Part shown: piece after piece, positions 35,487 through 44,500 of the stretch
Layout of the letters: each line of letters begins with the position of its first letter
Numbering within the stretch: the first letter of the stretch is position 1
DNA from: DASXZH01 sp963829965
Lineage (GTDB): Bacteria; Armatimonadota; Fimbriimonadia; Fimbriimonadales; Fimbriimonadaceae
Assembly (NCBI GenBank): GCA_963829965.1
Contig: CAWHLK010000058.1
Location: 117,731-181,730, forward strand
Direction: 5' to 3'
DNA length: 64,000 bases
Position numbers and translations under genes: made by a program
Notes under the pieces: model-generated
Databases searched by the model: none
What the model was told of the DNA's origin: nothing
What the model saw: the letters and a program-made list of their open reading frames with translations, nothing else

Positions 35487-35600
35487 ATGAAAGTTAGAGC
35501 AAGTGTTAAGAAGATGTGCGACAAGTGCAAGATCATCAAGCGTAAAGGCGTGGTGCGCGTCCTGTGCGTCAACGCCAAGCACAAGCAACGGCAGGGCTAG
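35487..35600 (+). CDS. rpmJ: 50S ribosomal protein L36
   Basis: A 37-codon gene: MKVRASVKKMCDKCKII then KRKGVVRVLCVNAKHKQRQG. The zinc-binding Cys/His set (CDKC, C, H) is complete, so it is the zinc-carrying form. It is first in the alpha operon; infA, often just upstream, is not found. A 167-bp spacer with repeat arrays separates it from rpsM, longer than usual. Confidence 0.95.
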   Translation: MKVRASVKKMCDKCKIIKRKGVVRVLCVNAKHKQRQG

Positions 35601-35611
35601 GGCCGAAGGCC

Positions 35612-35745
35612 TGTGAACTGTGAACAGTGAACAGTGAACAGTTCGGAAAGAGATTAAGAATAAGAAAAGAAGGAATTAGTATGAACTTGGATTCAGGAAT
35701 CGGAGAAGGTGCAAACAGTTCACGGTTCACGGTTCACAGTTCACC
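35612..35745. repeat. Inverted pair of GTGAACN/GTTCACN heptad arrays
   Basis: Left array 35612-35644 (TGTGAAC, TGTGAAC, AGTGAAC, AGTGAAC, AGTTC). Right array 35715-35745 (ACAGTTCACGGTTCACGG, then TTCACAGTTCACC). The two are near reverse complements separated by about 70 bp, so the transcript could form a long stem. The same design is found at 55341-55465, and a single array at 59904-59933. Confidence 0.85.
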
Positions 35746-35767
35746 AGAAGGAGCATCAGCGAACTAA
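35681..35767 (+). CDS. Possible 28-residue leader peptide ORF before rpsM
   Basis: ATG 35681 has AGAAGGA at 35669-35675. The frame runs 28 codons (MNLDSGIGEGANSSRFTVHS, then SPEGASAN) to TAA 35765-35767, directly abutting the rpsM ATG. The repeat array is translated within it as SSRFTVHSSP. Coupling to rpsM is possible, but it may be chance; no homologue is recognised. Confidence 0.35.
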   Translation: MNLDSGIGEGANSSRFTVHSSPEGASAN

Positions 35768-36145
35768 ATGGCACGTATTGCAGGCGTCGATCTACCGAGA
35801 GAAAAGAGCGTTCTTTACGCGCTTCCCCTGATCTATGGGATTGGGAAGCACAACGCGACCGAAGTGGTGAAAAAGGCCGAACTGGACCCCACCAAGAAAA
35901 TCAAAGACCTCAGCGAAACGGAAGTTTCCAGGCTCAGAGAAATCATCGATCGCGAATACCAAGTAGAAGGAGACCTGCGCCGAGAGGTTCAGTCCAACAT
36001 TCGTCGACTCATCGACATCAACTCGTATCGCGGCCTTCGGCACCGAAGGGGTCTTCCCACGAGAGGCCAAAACACCCGCAGCAACGCCCGCCAACGCAAG
36101 GGTCCCAAGAAGACGGTTGCCGGTAAGAAGAAGGCGAAGAAGTAA
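35768..36145 (+). CDS. rpsM: 30S ribosomal protein S13
   Basis: 125 residues with the S13 pattern: MARIAGVDLPREKSVLYAL, the H2TH region (LIYGIGKHNA) and the C-terminal RGLRHRRGLPTRGQNTRSNA-type tail with basic residues. S13 sits in the 30S head and contacts the P-site tRNA and the intersubunit bridge. rpsK follows after 3 bp. Confidence 0.97.
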   Translation: MARIAGVDLPREKSVLYALPLIYGIGKHNATEVVKKAELDPTKKIKDLSETEVSRLREIIDREYQVEGDLRREVQSNIRRLIDINSYRGLRHRRGLPTRGQNTRSNARQRKGPKKTVAGKKKAKK

Positions 36146-36148
36146 CGC

Positions 36149-36541
36149 ATGGCAAGAAAGCAAGTTCAAAAGGGAAAACAAAAAGAAAAGAAGAACGTGC
36201 CGGTGGGCGTGGCTCACATTCACGCTTCTTTCAACAACACGCTGGTTTGCATCACGGACCCGCAGGGCAATGTGCTCAGCTGGGCAAGCGCCGGCTCGGT
36301 GAACTTCAAAGGAAGCCGAAAGGGCACCCCGTTCGCCGCGCAGGTCGCGGCGGAAAACGCTTCACGGAAAGCGCAGGAGCACGGCCTCAAGCGCATCGAC
36401 GTTCAGATTATGGGCCCCGGCTCAGGAAGAGAGACCGCTATTCGCTCGCTTCAGGCCTCCGGCCTTGAGGTGATGTCCATTGCCGACCACACCCCCATCC
36501 CCCACAACGGCTGCCGCCCACCTAAAAGGAGAAGAGTTTAA
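36149..36541 (+). CDS. rpsK: 30S ribosomal protein S11
   Basis: 130 residues: GVAHIHASFNNTLVCITDP, SRKGTPFAAQVAAENAS and the C-terminal DHTPIPHNGCRPPKRRRV, all diagnostic of S11, a 30S platform protein near the mRNA exit channel. rpoA follows after 6 bp; the rpsD gene normally found between them is missing. Confidence 0.97.
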   Translation: MARKQVQKGKQKEKKNVPVGVAHIHASFNNTLVCITDPQGNVLSWASAGSVNFKGSRKGTPFAAQVAAENASRKAQEHGLKRIDVQIMGPGSGRETAIRSLQASGLEVMSIADHTPIPHNGCRPPKRRRV

Positions 36542-36547
36542 GAACCA

Positions 36548-37543
36548 ATGCCACACATCACAACGCTGGAACTATCATCCGAGTACGGCAAGTTCGTGCT
36601 GGAGCCCCTGGAGCGGGGCTACGGCCAAACGATTGGCAACGCGCTTCGCCGCGTGCTGCTTAGCTCCATCTACGGCGCCGCAGTCAGCGCGGTCCGAATC
36701 GATAAGGTCTTCCACGAGTTCGCCCCGATTCCCGGTGTGAAGGAAGACACCACTCAGCTTTTGATCAACCTGAAGGACCTCGCGATCCGCTTTGAAAACG
36801 AGGATGGCCCCCCCCAGGAAGACAAGACGATCCGCATCGACGTGAAAGGCCCGGGCCGCGTCACCGGCGCGGACATCTCTTGCCCCGAAGGCGTGGAGAT
36901 CGTCAACCCCGAAGTTTATGTTGCCAGTATCAGCGACCCCAAGTCCAGCCTCACCATGGAGCTTTACGTGGGTTGGGGAAGCGGCTACGTTCTTCCCGAG
37001 AAGCAGGAAAAATACAAGGGCATGATCGGCGTGATCCCCACCGGATCGCAGTTCACCCCCGTCAAGAAGGTCAACTATATCGTCGAGCAGACCCGTGTGG
37101 GAATGCGAACCGACTATGAGCGCCTGGTGCTCGAAGTTTGGACCAACGGCGCGGTAACCCCGAACGACGCGGTTTCCCAGTCCGCCCACATCCTGGACAA
37201 GTATTTCAAGATGTTCTTCGACCTCGGCGAGGCCGGCTTCGATGCCGATTTCTCCGACGGCGACGAAGTGCCGCCAGAACTGGCGAACATCCCCGAGATG
37301 CGCATCGAAGAGCTCGACTTCTCGCAGCGCACCTTCAACTGCCTTCGCCGTGCGGGCTTGCTTACTTTGCGGGCGCTTGCGACGGCTACGGAGTCAGACC
37401 TCACGAGCATTAGAGGCTTCGGCAAGAAGTCGCTGGTGGAAGTTAGGGACAAACTTCACGAGCACGGACTTGAGCTCAAGCCGCCCAAGGGTGGGTACCG
37501 AGCTATCGATATGCTCGACGACGAAGACGACGACGATTTCTAA
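36548..37543 (+). CDS. rpoA: DNA-directed RNA polymerase subunit alpha
   Basis: 331 residues. The N-terminal domain (1-235) has the assembly motifs LEPLERGYGQTIGNALRRVL and VHYIVEQTRVG-like KVNYIVEQTRVGMRTDYERL. The C-terminal domain (~255-320) has FNCLRRAGLLTLRALATAT and GFGKKSLVEVRDKL for UP-element and activator contacts. It ends in an acidic tail (LDDEDDDDF). rplQ follows after 9 bp. Confidence 0.97.
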   Translation: MPHITTLELSSEYGKFVLEPLERGYGQTIGNALRRVLLSSIYGAAVSAVRIDKVFHEFAPIPGVKEDTTQLLINLKDLAIRFENEDGPPQEDKTIRIDVKGPGRVTGADISCPEGVEIVNPEVYVASISDPKSSLTMELYVGWGSGYVLPEKQEKYKGMIGVIPTGSQFTPVKKVNYIVEQTRVGMRTDYERLVLEVWTNGAVTPNDAVSQSAHILDKYFKMFFDLGEAGFDADFSDGDEVPPELANIPEMRIEELDFSQRTFNCLRRAGLLTLRALATATESDLTSIRGFGKKSLVEVRDKLHEHGLELKPPKGGYRAIDMLDDEDDDDF

Positions 37544-37552
37544 GAACCGAAC

Positions 37553-37999
37553 ATGAATCACAGAATCGACCACAGAAAGCTAGGATTGCCGAGCGATCAG
37601 CGACGCGCGTTGCTGAACAACCTCACGCGTCAGTTCATCCGCCACGGCTACGTGCAAACCACGTTTGGCCGCGCCAAGGAACTGCAGCGCATCGTGGAGA
37701 AGCTCATCACCACCAGCAAGGAAGATAGCCTTGCCGCACGACGACGGGCCCGCGCAATCCTCGTAGGCCACTCCAGCAGCAGCCGCCCCACCAAGGATCT
37801 CATCGGTAAGACCGATTTCGAGAAGCAGCAGATCCGGATCAAGCGCAGCATGCTCAACGGAGAAGATCTCGTCCACCATTTGTTTGCCAACGTCGCCCCG
37901 AGATATACGGAGCGTAAAGGCGGCTATACCCGGCTCACCAAGCTTGCCCCCCGCCGAGGCGATGGTGCGCCGGCAGCCGTTTTAGAGTTGGTTGACTAG
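37553..37999 (+). CDS. rplQ: 50S ribosomal protein L17
   Basis: 148 residues: KLGLPSDQRRALLNNLTRQF and RAKELQRIVEKLIT at the start, then GGYTRLTKLAPRRGDGAPAA at the end, as in L17. A central stretch of about 30 residues (VGHSSSSRPTKDLIGKTDFE) is longer than in short L17 forms. The stop overlaps the alternative TTG start of truA. Confidence 0.96.
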   Translation: MNHRIDHRKLGLPSDQRRALLNNLTRQFIRHGYVQTTFGRAKELQRIVEKLITTSKEDSLAARRRARAILVGHSSSSRPTKDLIGKTDFEKQQIRIKRSMLNGEDLVHHLFANVAPRYTERKGGYTRLTKLAPRRGDGAPAAVLELVD

Positions 38000-38006
38000 A
38001 AGAGTA

Positions 38007-38786
38007 ATGCTCGTCGTTTCGTACGACGGCACCGATTTTCGCGGCTGGGCCGCGCAAACTGGGCTGAGAACAGTCCAGAGCACATTGACAGAAGCTGTTC
38101 GCCGAGTCTCGGGCGAGGATTGCGAGATCGTGGGCGCGAGCCGAACTGATAGCGGAGCGCACGCCAAAGGGCAGGTCTGCCACTTCGACACTTCGGTGCC
38201 GATTCGGCAAGACCGCTGGGTGATGGCCTTGAACAAAGTGCTTCCCCTGGACCTGAGCGTGGTTTCGGCTTCATTTGTTAAGGAGAGCTTTAACAGCAGG
38301 TTCTGCGCCGTCGACCGGTTTTACCGATACCGGTTCCTACTCGGAACCCGGGACCCGATGAGAGCCAGATTCACCCATTTTCACTGGGAGCCTTTGAACC
38401 TAGAAGCGATGGGCGAGTCGGCAGGGAAGCTGGTTGGGCTGCACGATTTTCGCGGATACACGGAAGAGCTGGATCCCAGCGTCGAAAACACGATGCGACG
38501 GGTTTTTAGCTGCGAAGTGAAGCGATACCGAGACGAGGTTTGGGTGGACGTAGTAGCAACCGCGTTTTTGAGAGGCATGATGCGCCGGATATCCGGCGTG
38601 CTTTTCGAGATTGGGCGGAGCGCCAGGCCGGTGTCGGATGCGGAGAAGATTCTGACCAAATGGTCCGGGATGCATCTGCCGGTTGTTTTGCCCGCGCGCG
38701 GGCTGACGCTGATGAAAATAAGATACGGCAGACACCCTTCGGATTCGAGGGAACGCAAAGAACAGCTTTTAGAGATTGAAGACTAG
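38007..38786 (+). CDS. truA: tRNA pseudouridine(38-40) synthase TruA
   Basis: Catalytic motif GASRTDSGAHAKGQ with the essential Asp, preceded by VSYDGTDFRGWAAQ and followed by NSRFCAVDRFYRYRF and FLRGMMRRISG. ATG 38007 is taken as start; a TTG at 37992 inside rplQ would add five residues and overlap by 8 nt. TruA modifies positions 38-40 in the tRNA anticodon arm. This placement after rplQ is common in bacteria. Confidence 0.95.
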   Translation: MLVVSYDGTDFRGWAAQTGLRTVQSTLTEAVRRVSGEDCEIVGASRTDSGAHAKGQVCHFDTSVPIRQDRWVMALNKVLPLDLSVVSASFVKESFNSRFCAVDRFYRYRFLLGTRDPMRARFTHFHWEPLNLEAMGESAGKLVGLHDFRGYTEELDPSVENTMRRVFSCEVKRYRDEVWVDVVATAFLRGMMRRISGVLFEIGRSARPVSDAEKILTKWSGMHLPVVLPARGLTLMKIRYGRHPSDSRERKEQLLEIED

Positions 38787-38819
38787 AGACGATTTACGGC
38801 CGAAGGGCCGCGAAAGAAA

Positions 38820-39257
38820 ATGAATAGAACCTATACAGTAAAAGCAGGAAGCATCGAGCGCAACTGGTACGTGGTCGATGCCACGGGCATTCCGGTCGGA
38901 AGGTTGGCGGCTCAGGTGGCTCAGGTGTTGCGAGGCAAGCACAAGCCGACCTTCGCGTACAACGCGGATTGCGGCGACTTCGTGATTGTCATCAACGCGG
39001 AGAAGGTCGTGCTGACCGGCAACAAGAAGGACGAGCTTATCTACTGGCACACCGGCTGGCCGGGCGGTCTTCGCAATGTCGAGCGCGGCAAACTGCTGGA
39101 AGACAACCCCGAGCGGCTGGTCTCCAAATGCATCTGGGGCATGCTGCCCAAGACCAAGCTTGGAAAACAGATTTACACGAAGTTGAAAGTCTATCGGGGA
39201 ACAGAACATCCCCACACGGCGCAGAATCCCACGCCGCTGAAAGTTACGAAGGATTAA
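38820..39257 (+). CDS. rplM: 50S ribosomal protein L13
   Basis: 145 residues: RNWYVVDATGIPVGRLAAQV-type start (ERNWYVVDATG), LRGKHKPTFAYNADCGDFVI, and the L13 signature around MLPKTKLGKQIYTKLKVYRG. An early assembly protein of the 50S subunit. rpsI follows after 3 bp. Confidence 0.97.
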   Translation: MNRTYTVKAGSIERNWYVVDATGIPVGRLAAQVAQVLRGKHKPTFAYNADCGDFVIVINAEKVVLTGNKKDELIYWHTGWPGGLRNVERGKLLEDNPERLVSKCIWGMLPKTKLGKQIYTKLKVYRGTEHPHTAQNPTPLKVTKD

Positions 39258-39260
39258 CGC

Positions 39261-39665
39261 ATGGCTAGAAAAGCAAAAGTAGCAGAGAATTACGGCACCG
39301 GGCGCAGAAAGTGCGCCATCGCACGCGTTTGGCTTACCCCAGGCGAAGGCAAGATCACGGTCAACGGACGGGAGTTCAAAGAATATCTCGGCCGGCCTGT
39401 GTTGGAGATCTTGGTGCAGAGCCCCTTTGAGGAGCTGAACCTCACTGGCCGCTACGATGTTCGAGCCACAGCCACCGGCGGCGGCATCACCGGCCAGGCC
39501 GGCGCTTTGAAGCTCGGCATCTGCCGGGCGCTTCTTGAGCTTGATTCGGAGTTCCGCAAGCCCTTAAAGGCGGCAGGATTTTTGACCCGCGACTCGCGAA
39601 TCAAGGAAAGCAAGAAGTACGGCCGCAAGAAGGCACGACGTGGCTTCCAGTTCGTTAAGCGCTAA
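39261..39665 (+). CDS. rpsI: 30S ribosomal protein S9
   Basis: 134 residues: YGTGRRKCAIARVWLTPG at the start, GGGITGQAGALKLGICRAL in the middle and the conserved C-terminal KKYGRKKARRGFQFVKR, whose tail reaches the P-site tRNA. Last gene of the operon, followed by a strong terminator. Confidence 0.97.
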   Translation: MARKAKVAENYGTGRRKCAIARVWLTPGEGKITVNGREFKEYLGRPVLEILVQSPFEELNLTGRYDVRATATGGGITGQAGALKLGICRALLELDSEFRKPLKAAGFLTRDSRIKESKKYGRKKARRGFQFVKR

Positions 39666-39695
39666 GGCTTTTGCGGGCCGAGTAATGAGGCATTC

Positions 39696-39725
39696 GGCAG
39701 AGGGTAAGACTCTCTGCCCTTTTTT
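39696..39725 (+). terminator. Rho-independent terminator of the ribosomal operon
   Basis: Stem GGCAGAG (39696-39702) and CTCTGCC (39712-39718), followed by CTTTTTT, 31 bp after rpsI. Confidence 0.9.
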
Positions 39726-39794
39726 GCGCGTAGAAGGTAAGCCGTAGCCCCGTTGATTTATCAGTTATAGTTACGAGGGGACAGCGAACTTACC

Positions 39795-40820
39795 GTGATC
39801 GTCGCACTTTTCCTGCTCTGGCAGAATCAGGCGCCTAGCCAGGTTGTTTGCAACCGTGAGCTAGCCAATTTCTTGCCGGCTTTCGACACCAATGCCCTTT
39901 CCGAAGATGGCACGAAGATTGCCGGCAGGTGTGAGGAGCGTCCAGCAATATGGAACAGCGAGAGCATTACGCTGTTAAGGCTTCCTGAGCGCTGTCGTTA
40001 CGGCTACGTAGAATGCCGGTCGCCCAACGACTCGGTATTAGTTGGTAGATACCAATCGCCCACAAATCGCTCCCAACCATTTGTGTGGCGCAGAAAATCA
40101 GGCATTGTTCATCTCAAGGGAATGCCGAGGTCTGAGGATTATAGCCTTACAGCTGTATCCGATAACGGGGTCGTGCTTTTCCTTTCGGAAAGCGGAATTG
40201 GGTGCGTGAGGTACGGCCATACACAATGGCTGTTTCGCCACAAGCGGTACTTTGCCGGCGAAGAGAGTTGTTCCAGAGGCGCCGCTATATCCTCCAACGG
40301 CCGGGTAGTTGTTGGGACGAGGGCCTTCAGCAAGGGTGTCCGAGTCGCCATGGTTTGGAACCAAAGGGGAGTCGCGAGAAAGCTGCTTCCCAAAGGCCAC
40401 AGTAATAGTTGGGGACTTGCCGTGACTCCTGACGGAAAAGCGGTCATCCTAGCCGTTGACAGAGAACTCTACTCTTGGACACAACGTTATGGCTTTCAGG
40501 AGTTAGCCGGAACAAATCAAGCTAAAGGCTTCGACTCAGTTCGAGGAATCTCTGAAGATGCATCTTGGTTGTGGGGAGTGGCATCGATGCCCGGTCAGCG
40601 ACACAATATTTTCTATATTTGGACCAAGGCAGGCGGCTTGCAAGAAGTGGATGGTCTTATGAGGAAAGCTGGACTCAAAATCAACAGCGATCAGTGGGCT
40701 GGTCTTGGTGGACTTTCGTCGGATCGGAGAACTGCCATTCTGAGGATCGAGTTCCCCGTGACCGGGGGGTGGGGCTCGCGGTACTCCTGGATCAAACTCA
40801 AGAACCCTCTTGGATCCTAG
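39795..40820 (+). CDS. Secreted or periplasmic HAF-type repeat protein
   Basis: GTG start at 39795. 341 residues with a short hydrophobic N-terminus and about six repeats built around ALSEDGTKIAGRC, AAISSNGRVVVGTRA, AVTPDGKAVILAV, GISEDASWLWGVA and GLSSDRRTAILRI. Each alternates with a W/P-rich strand (AIWN, FVWR, MVWN, YIWT). This is the pattern of extracellular HAF-repeat beta-propellers. No catalytic residues. The signal peptide is short and its cleavage uncertain. Confidence 0.65.
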   Translation: MIVALFLLWQNQAPSQVVCNRELANFLPAFDTNALSEDGTKIAGRCEERPAIWNSESITLLRLPERCRYGYVECRSPNDSVLVGRYQSPTNRSQPFVWRRKSGIVHLKGMPRSEDYSLTAVSDNGVVLFLSESGIGCVRYGHTQWLFRHKRYFAGEESCSRGAAISSNGRVVVGTRAFSKGVRVAMVWNQRGVARKLLPKGHSNSWGLAVTPDGKAVILAVDRELYSWTQRYGFQELAGTNQAKGFDSVRGISEDASWLWGVASMPGQRHNIFYIWTKAGGLQEVDGLMRKAGLKINSDQWAGLGGLSSDRRTAILRIEFPVTGGWGSRYSWIKLKNPLGS

Positions 40821-40885
40821 GCTGGCTCCTATCTTTACAGCGAAGTTAAGGCATTCGGCCGCCTTCAAATGGGGTTTCGGACGGT

Positions 40886-40979
40886 CGTAGTAGCGCGATA
40901 TTTAGAGACGTCCTAAAATCGTCCAACACGGCAGAATCGGCCCCCCGCCATCAAATTCTTGACACCCGTAGTAGCGCGA
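40886..40979. repeat. Direct repeat CGTAGTAGCGCGA
   Basis: CGTAGTAGCGCGA at 40886-40898 and 40967-40979 (period 81), each followed by a TTTAG motif. It lies in the convergent gap between two genes; the rest of the gap holds nothing recognisable. Confidence 0.6.
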
Positions 40980-41035
40980 CCTTTAGGTTGCATCCAGTAA
41001 GCGCGTAAGCGCCGCTAATTGCCAAATGCCGCACC

Positions 41036-41497
41036 CTATTCAACCAGCTTGTATCGGAAGTCGCAATGGCTCGCGCCCTGCATGATCGTCTGAGTCCGAG
41101 TTAGCTCGATCCGGGGGTTGTAACCTTCGGAAAAAGCGGCATCGCGGTTGCACGAGAGGAGATGCCCGATCTCCTCCAGTCCCATTTCCTTGTACATTTC
41201 CGCGTACCGGCAACGGGTGACATTAAACGCGTACTCCGCCGCGGTCTTCTTAAGTTCAAATATCTTCAAGGCGTCGTCCTTCTGCCACAGGGGAATAAGC
41301 GCGGAAAAGCGTGATAGATCGGGAACGACGTGCTCTAAAGAGGCAAACCGCCGGCCCTCCTCGATCGCCGCTTGCTTAACCGCATCCCCGATAACCGATT
41401 GAGCGACCTCCACGCCAAAGCGCTCCTTCAGATTCTCGTAAATCGGCTTGATTACCTCCGCCTGCGCCCTGCGCTTTTCCAGTATTCCGATTTCCAT
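41036..41497 (-). CDS. L-2-amino-thiazoline-4-carboxylic acid hydrolase-like protein
   Basis: 153 residues matching the ATC hydrolase family: a helical first half (VIKPIYENLKERFGVEVAQS), then VTRCRYAEMYKEMGLEEIGHLLSC, CNRDAAFSEGYNPRIELTRT-type motif and TQTIMQGASHCDFRYKL at the end. The conserved Cys, Arg and His cluster around the likely active site. In Pseudomonas the family member opens the thiazoline ring on the way to L-cysteine. Most genomic homologues are untested. Confidence 0.82.
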   Translation of the reverse strand: MEIGILEKRRAQAEVIKPIYENLKERFGVEVAQSVIGDAVKQAAIEEGRRFASLEHVVPDLSRFSALIPLWQKDDALKIFELKKTAAEYAFNVTRCRYAEMYKEMGLEEIGHLLSCNRDAAFSEGYNPRIELTRTQTIMQGASHCDFRYKLVE

Positions 41498-41509
41498 CTC
41501 TCTACCATA

Positions 41510-44500
41510 TCATGGCGTCAGAGTAATCGTCACTGATTTCGTGAGGGTGTTCCACTTGCCTGTAATCGTCACGGTTGTGCTCTTAGTAACCGCGGATGTG
41601 GCGATAGGGAACGTTTTGCTGGAACTGCCGGCGGGAACGGTCACCGATGCGGGCACCTTTACCGCCGCGTTGTTACTGGACAGGTTCACGACAAGCGTAG
41701 AAGAACCGGCAGGCCCCGTGAAGGTCACTGTTCCAGTACTCGGTTTGCCACCAACGACGCTGGCCGGATTTAGTGAGATCGCCGAAAATGCGGCAGGATT
41801 CACCGTGATCGATTGCATTTTGCTCACGCTTCCGTAGGAAGCAGTCAGGGTCAAGGACGTGGAGGCATTGACTGCGAAAGTGTTGATTGGCACCTGGGCG
41901 GTTGCGCTGCCCGGCGTTCCTACGTCCACCGAGGAGAACTCCGGCTTCGCCACTGCAGTGTTCGAGCTCACGACCGTCACAAAGAGCGAAGAGCTCCCAA
42001 TTGAAGCGGTCATGGTTAGGATTCCCGATACGGTAGCGCCACCGGTTACCGCTTGAGGAGCCGCGCTAAAAGATGAAAGCGCGATCGGGATCAGGCTAAG
42101 CGCCGCCGTCTTGGTAGTTGACCCAAGAACCGCACTGATGACGACCGACGAGTTGGTCAAGACCTGATAGGATGTGACAGGGAACGTGGCCGTTGTCCTA
42201 CCGCCTGCAACCTTGACCGCCGTAGGAACTGTAGCCAGGGCGTGGTTCGCGCTGCTTAGCGTGATCGTCATCCCGCTGGAACCAACTGCAGAGGCCATTG
42301 TGACCGTTCCCGTGGCTATGAGACCGCCGGTCTCGGGACTCGGACTCACTGAAACACTTGAGAGCGGCGCGGAGTCTACCGCGACACTTCCACTTGCCGT
42401 AGTCGAGTTGTAGGTTGCCGATATTTTCACCGATTGGTCGGCGTTCACGGGACTGGTCCTGATTGGGAAGGTCACGGAACTCTTCCCCGCGGGGACCTTG
42501 ATCGATGTCGGGACCGCTGCCGCGGCAGGTGCACTACTAACGAGCGCAACCGTCGCTCCCGCAGAGCCGGCATATCCGTTCAAAGAAACGGTTCCAGTTG
42601 CACTTGAGCCACCAACAACGGCGGATGGACTGCAGGAGACAAACGTCGCATCAGGGGGAGTCACAGTGATAACTGCGCTTGCGAAGCCGCCGGATTGGTT
42701 CGCGACCTTGACTGTGACGGCTGTGGAAGCGTTCACCGGCGAGCTTTTCACGACGAACGTGCCCGTAGTCTTTTCCGCCGCGATCGTTGACGTTGCGGGG
42801 ACGGTCAAGGCGACAGGAACGCTTGATGTGAGAGTTAGTGTCTCGGGAACGGTTCCCGCGGGGCCGCCAAGCGTAACCGTGCACACGGCTTCGGCGCCGC
42901 CGATCACGCTGGTCGGAGCAAATACGGCCGACTTGACATGGTATGGCAATAGATTTACGATGGTGGTCGCGGAGTAAGCGCCGGCGGTGGCCGTGATGGT
43001 TACCGGCGTTGAGACGCTTACCGGCGATGTGGACAACGTGAAGCCGCCCTTGAGTGAGTCTGTGCTGATGAAGGTGCTCGCCTGAACACTTAGTGAGCTG
43101 CTGCTACTCTGAAGCTCCGCCGTAACGCCACCTGCATTCGCGACGCTTGAGAGTGTCACGGCTCCGGAGCCGGACTGTCCCCCGGTCAAAGAAGCAGGCG
43201 CGGCGACCGTGATGGACTCCGACGATTGGGAGAAGTCCGCGTAGAACGCATTGGTCCCGTCCGTGGTATTGGTCTGCGACTGGAACGCACCGGGCGTAAT
43301 GGGTATAAAACCTGCCGAGCCGGCAATCATAGGATCGCCGTTATTATCCGGAGCGACAGCATAGGCGTTCGTGCCGGTTCCGAAGCAAGTGCAATAGGCG
43401 ACCGTGCTCATATCCGTGGTAGCGACAAACGCGCAGGCGTGGCCGGGAACGGGCAACTGATAGCAACCTTGCGTGGTAGGGAAATCAGGTGAGGTCGTGG
43501 TGCCAGCCACCCACAGACCGCCAATATAATCGTCGTGTATTGCATAGATGGCATCAACCCCTGATCCTCCAAAATAGGTACAGCCCTGCAAGCCATCTAG
43601 GGCCTGGTCGAACAAAGCGATGAACCCATTTTCGGTTCCGTTAAGTTGCGCTTGAAAGCAGCCGGCAGCCACCGGCAGATCGCTCGAAGTTGTACTGCCG
43701 GCAACCCAAGTGCTTAAGCCGTCAGCGTAGACCGCGAAGATAGTGTCCGAAGACGATCCGCCAAAGAATGTTCCCCCCGAAGAGTTGCCCGGCGTCAGAG
43801 GTCATGTTTGCAATGAAGCCCATTCCTCCTTGTGAATAATAGGTGGAGTCAAACCCTACGGGAGTCGGAAAGTCGGACGAGGTGGTTTGGCCGGCGATCG
43901 CGATCTGATCGCCGTAGCCGGCGCTGATGCCGTACCCGATGTTGGTCGCCGATCCGCCAATAAGACTACTGCAGTGAAGTGACGCAAAATCCGGATTGAT
44001 ACCGGTAGCGAACGCTATGCCGCCTTGCCCGTCGTTGGCGCTGCCGTTCACGAATTGCCAAGCAGGGTTCACGATGGGAAAGTCGGTTGCTTTCGTTCGG
44101 CCGGTCACCAGAATTACGCCGGTGCTCTGCATGCCCATACCGGTGATCACGGTGTCTGAGGTGGTACCGCCTATGAAAGTGCTGTCGAGGAGGGCGGTTC
44201 CATCAGAACTGACCTTGGCGACGAAGCCCTGAAAGCCGCTCGTCAGGGAGTTGGTGGTTTGAAATGCTCCTTCTGTAGTGGGGAAGTCTTCTTCGGTGAC
44301 ATAACCGCCGATAATCGCGTTATTGCTAGAGTCCGGAAGCATGCAGGTGATCTCCACTAGGGCACTGCTGCTCAGGCTCGTCCCCTGGATGAAAGTGCAC
44401 CAATTGAGTTGGCCGGTCTGGGAATTGATCTGCGCAAGCCAACCTTGGGCACCTTGCTGCATAGTGGTTTGATAGGCTCCCGTCGTAGTGGGGAAGTCCG

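Noticed and set aside
35138..35497. infA upstream of rpmJ
   Set aside because: No frame in this stretch has the S1-like fold residues of IF-1; the two open frames are short and basic without family motifs.
43226..43492. Separate gene on the plus strand inside the SBBP region
   Set aside because: Opposite-strand shadow of the repeat-rich coding sequence; no start site or family match.
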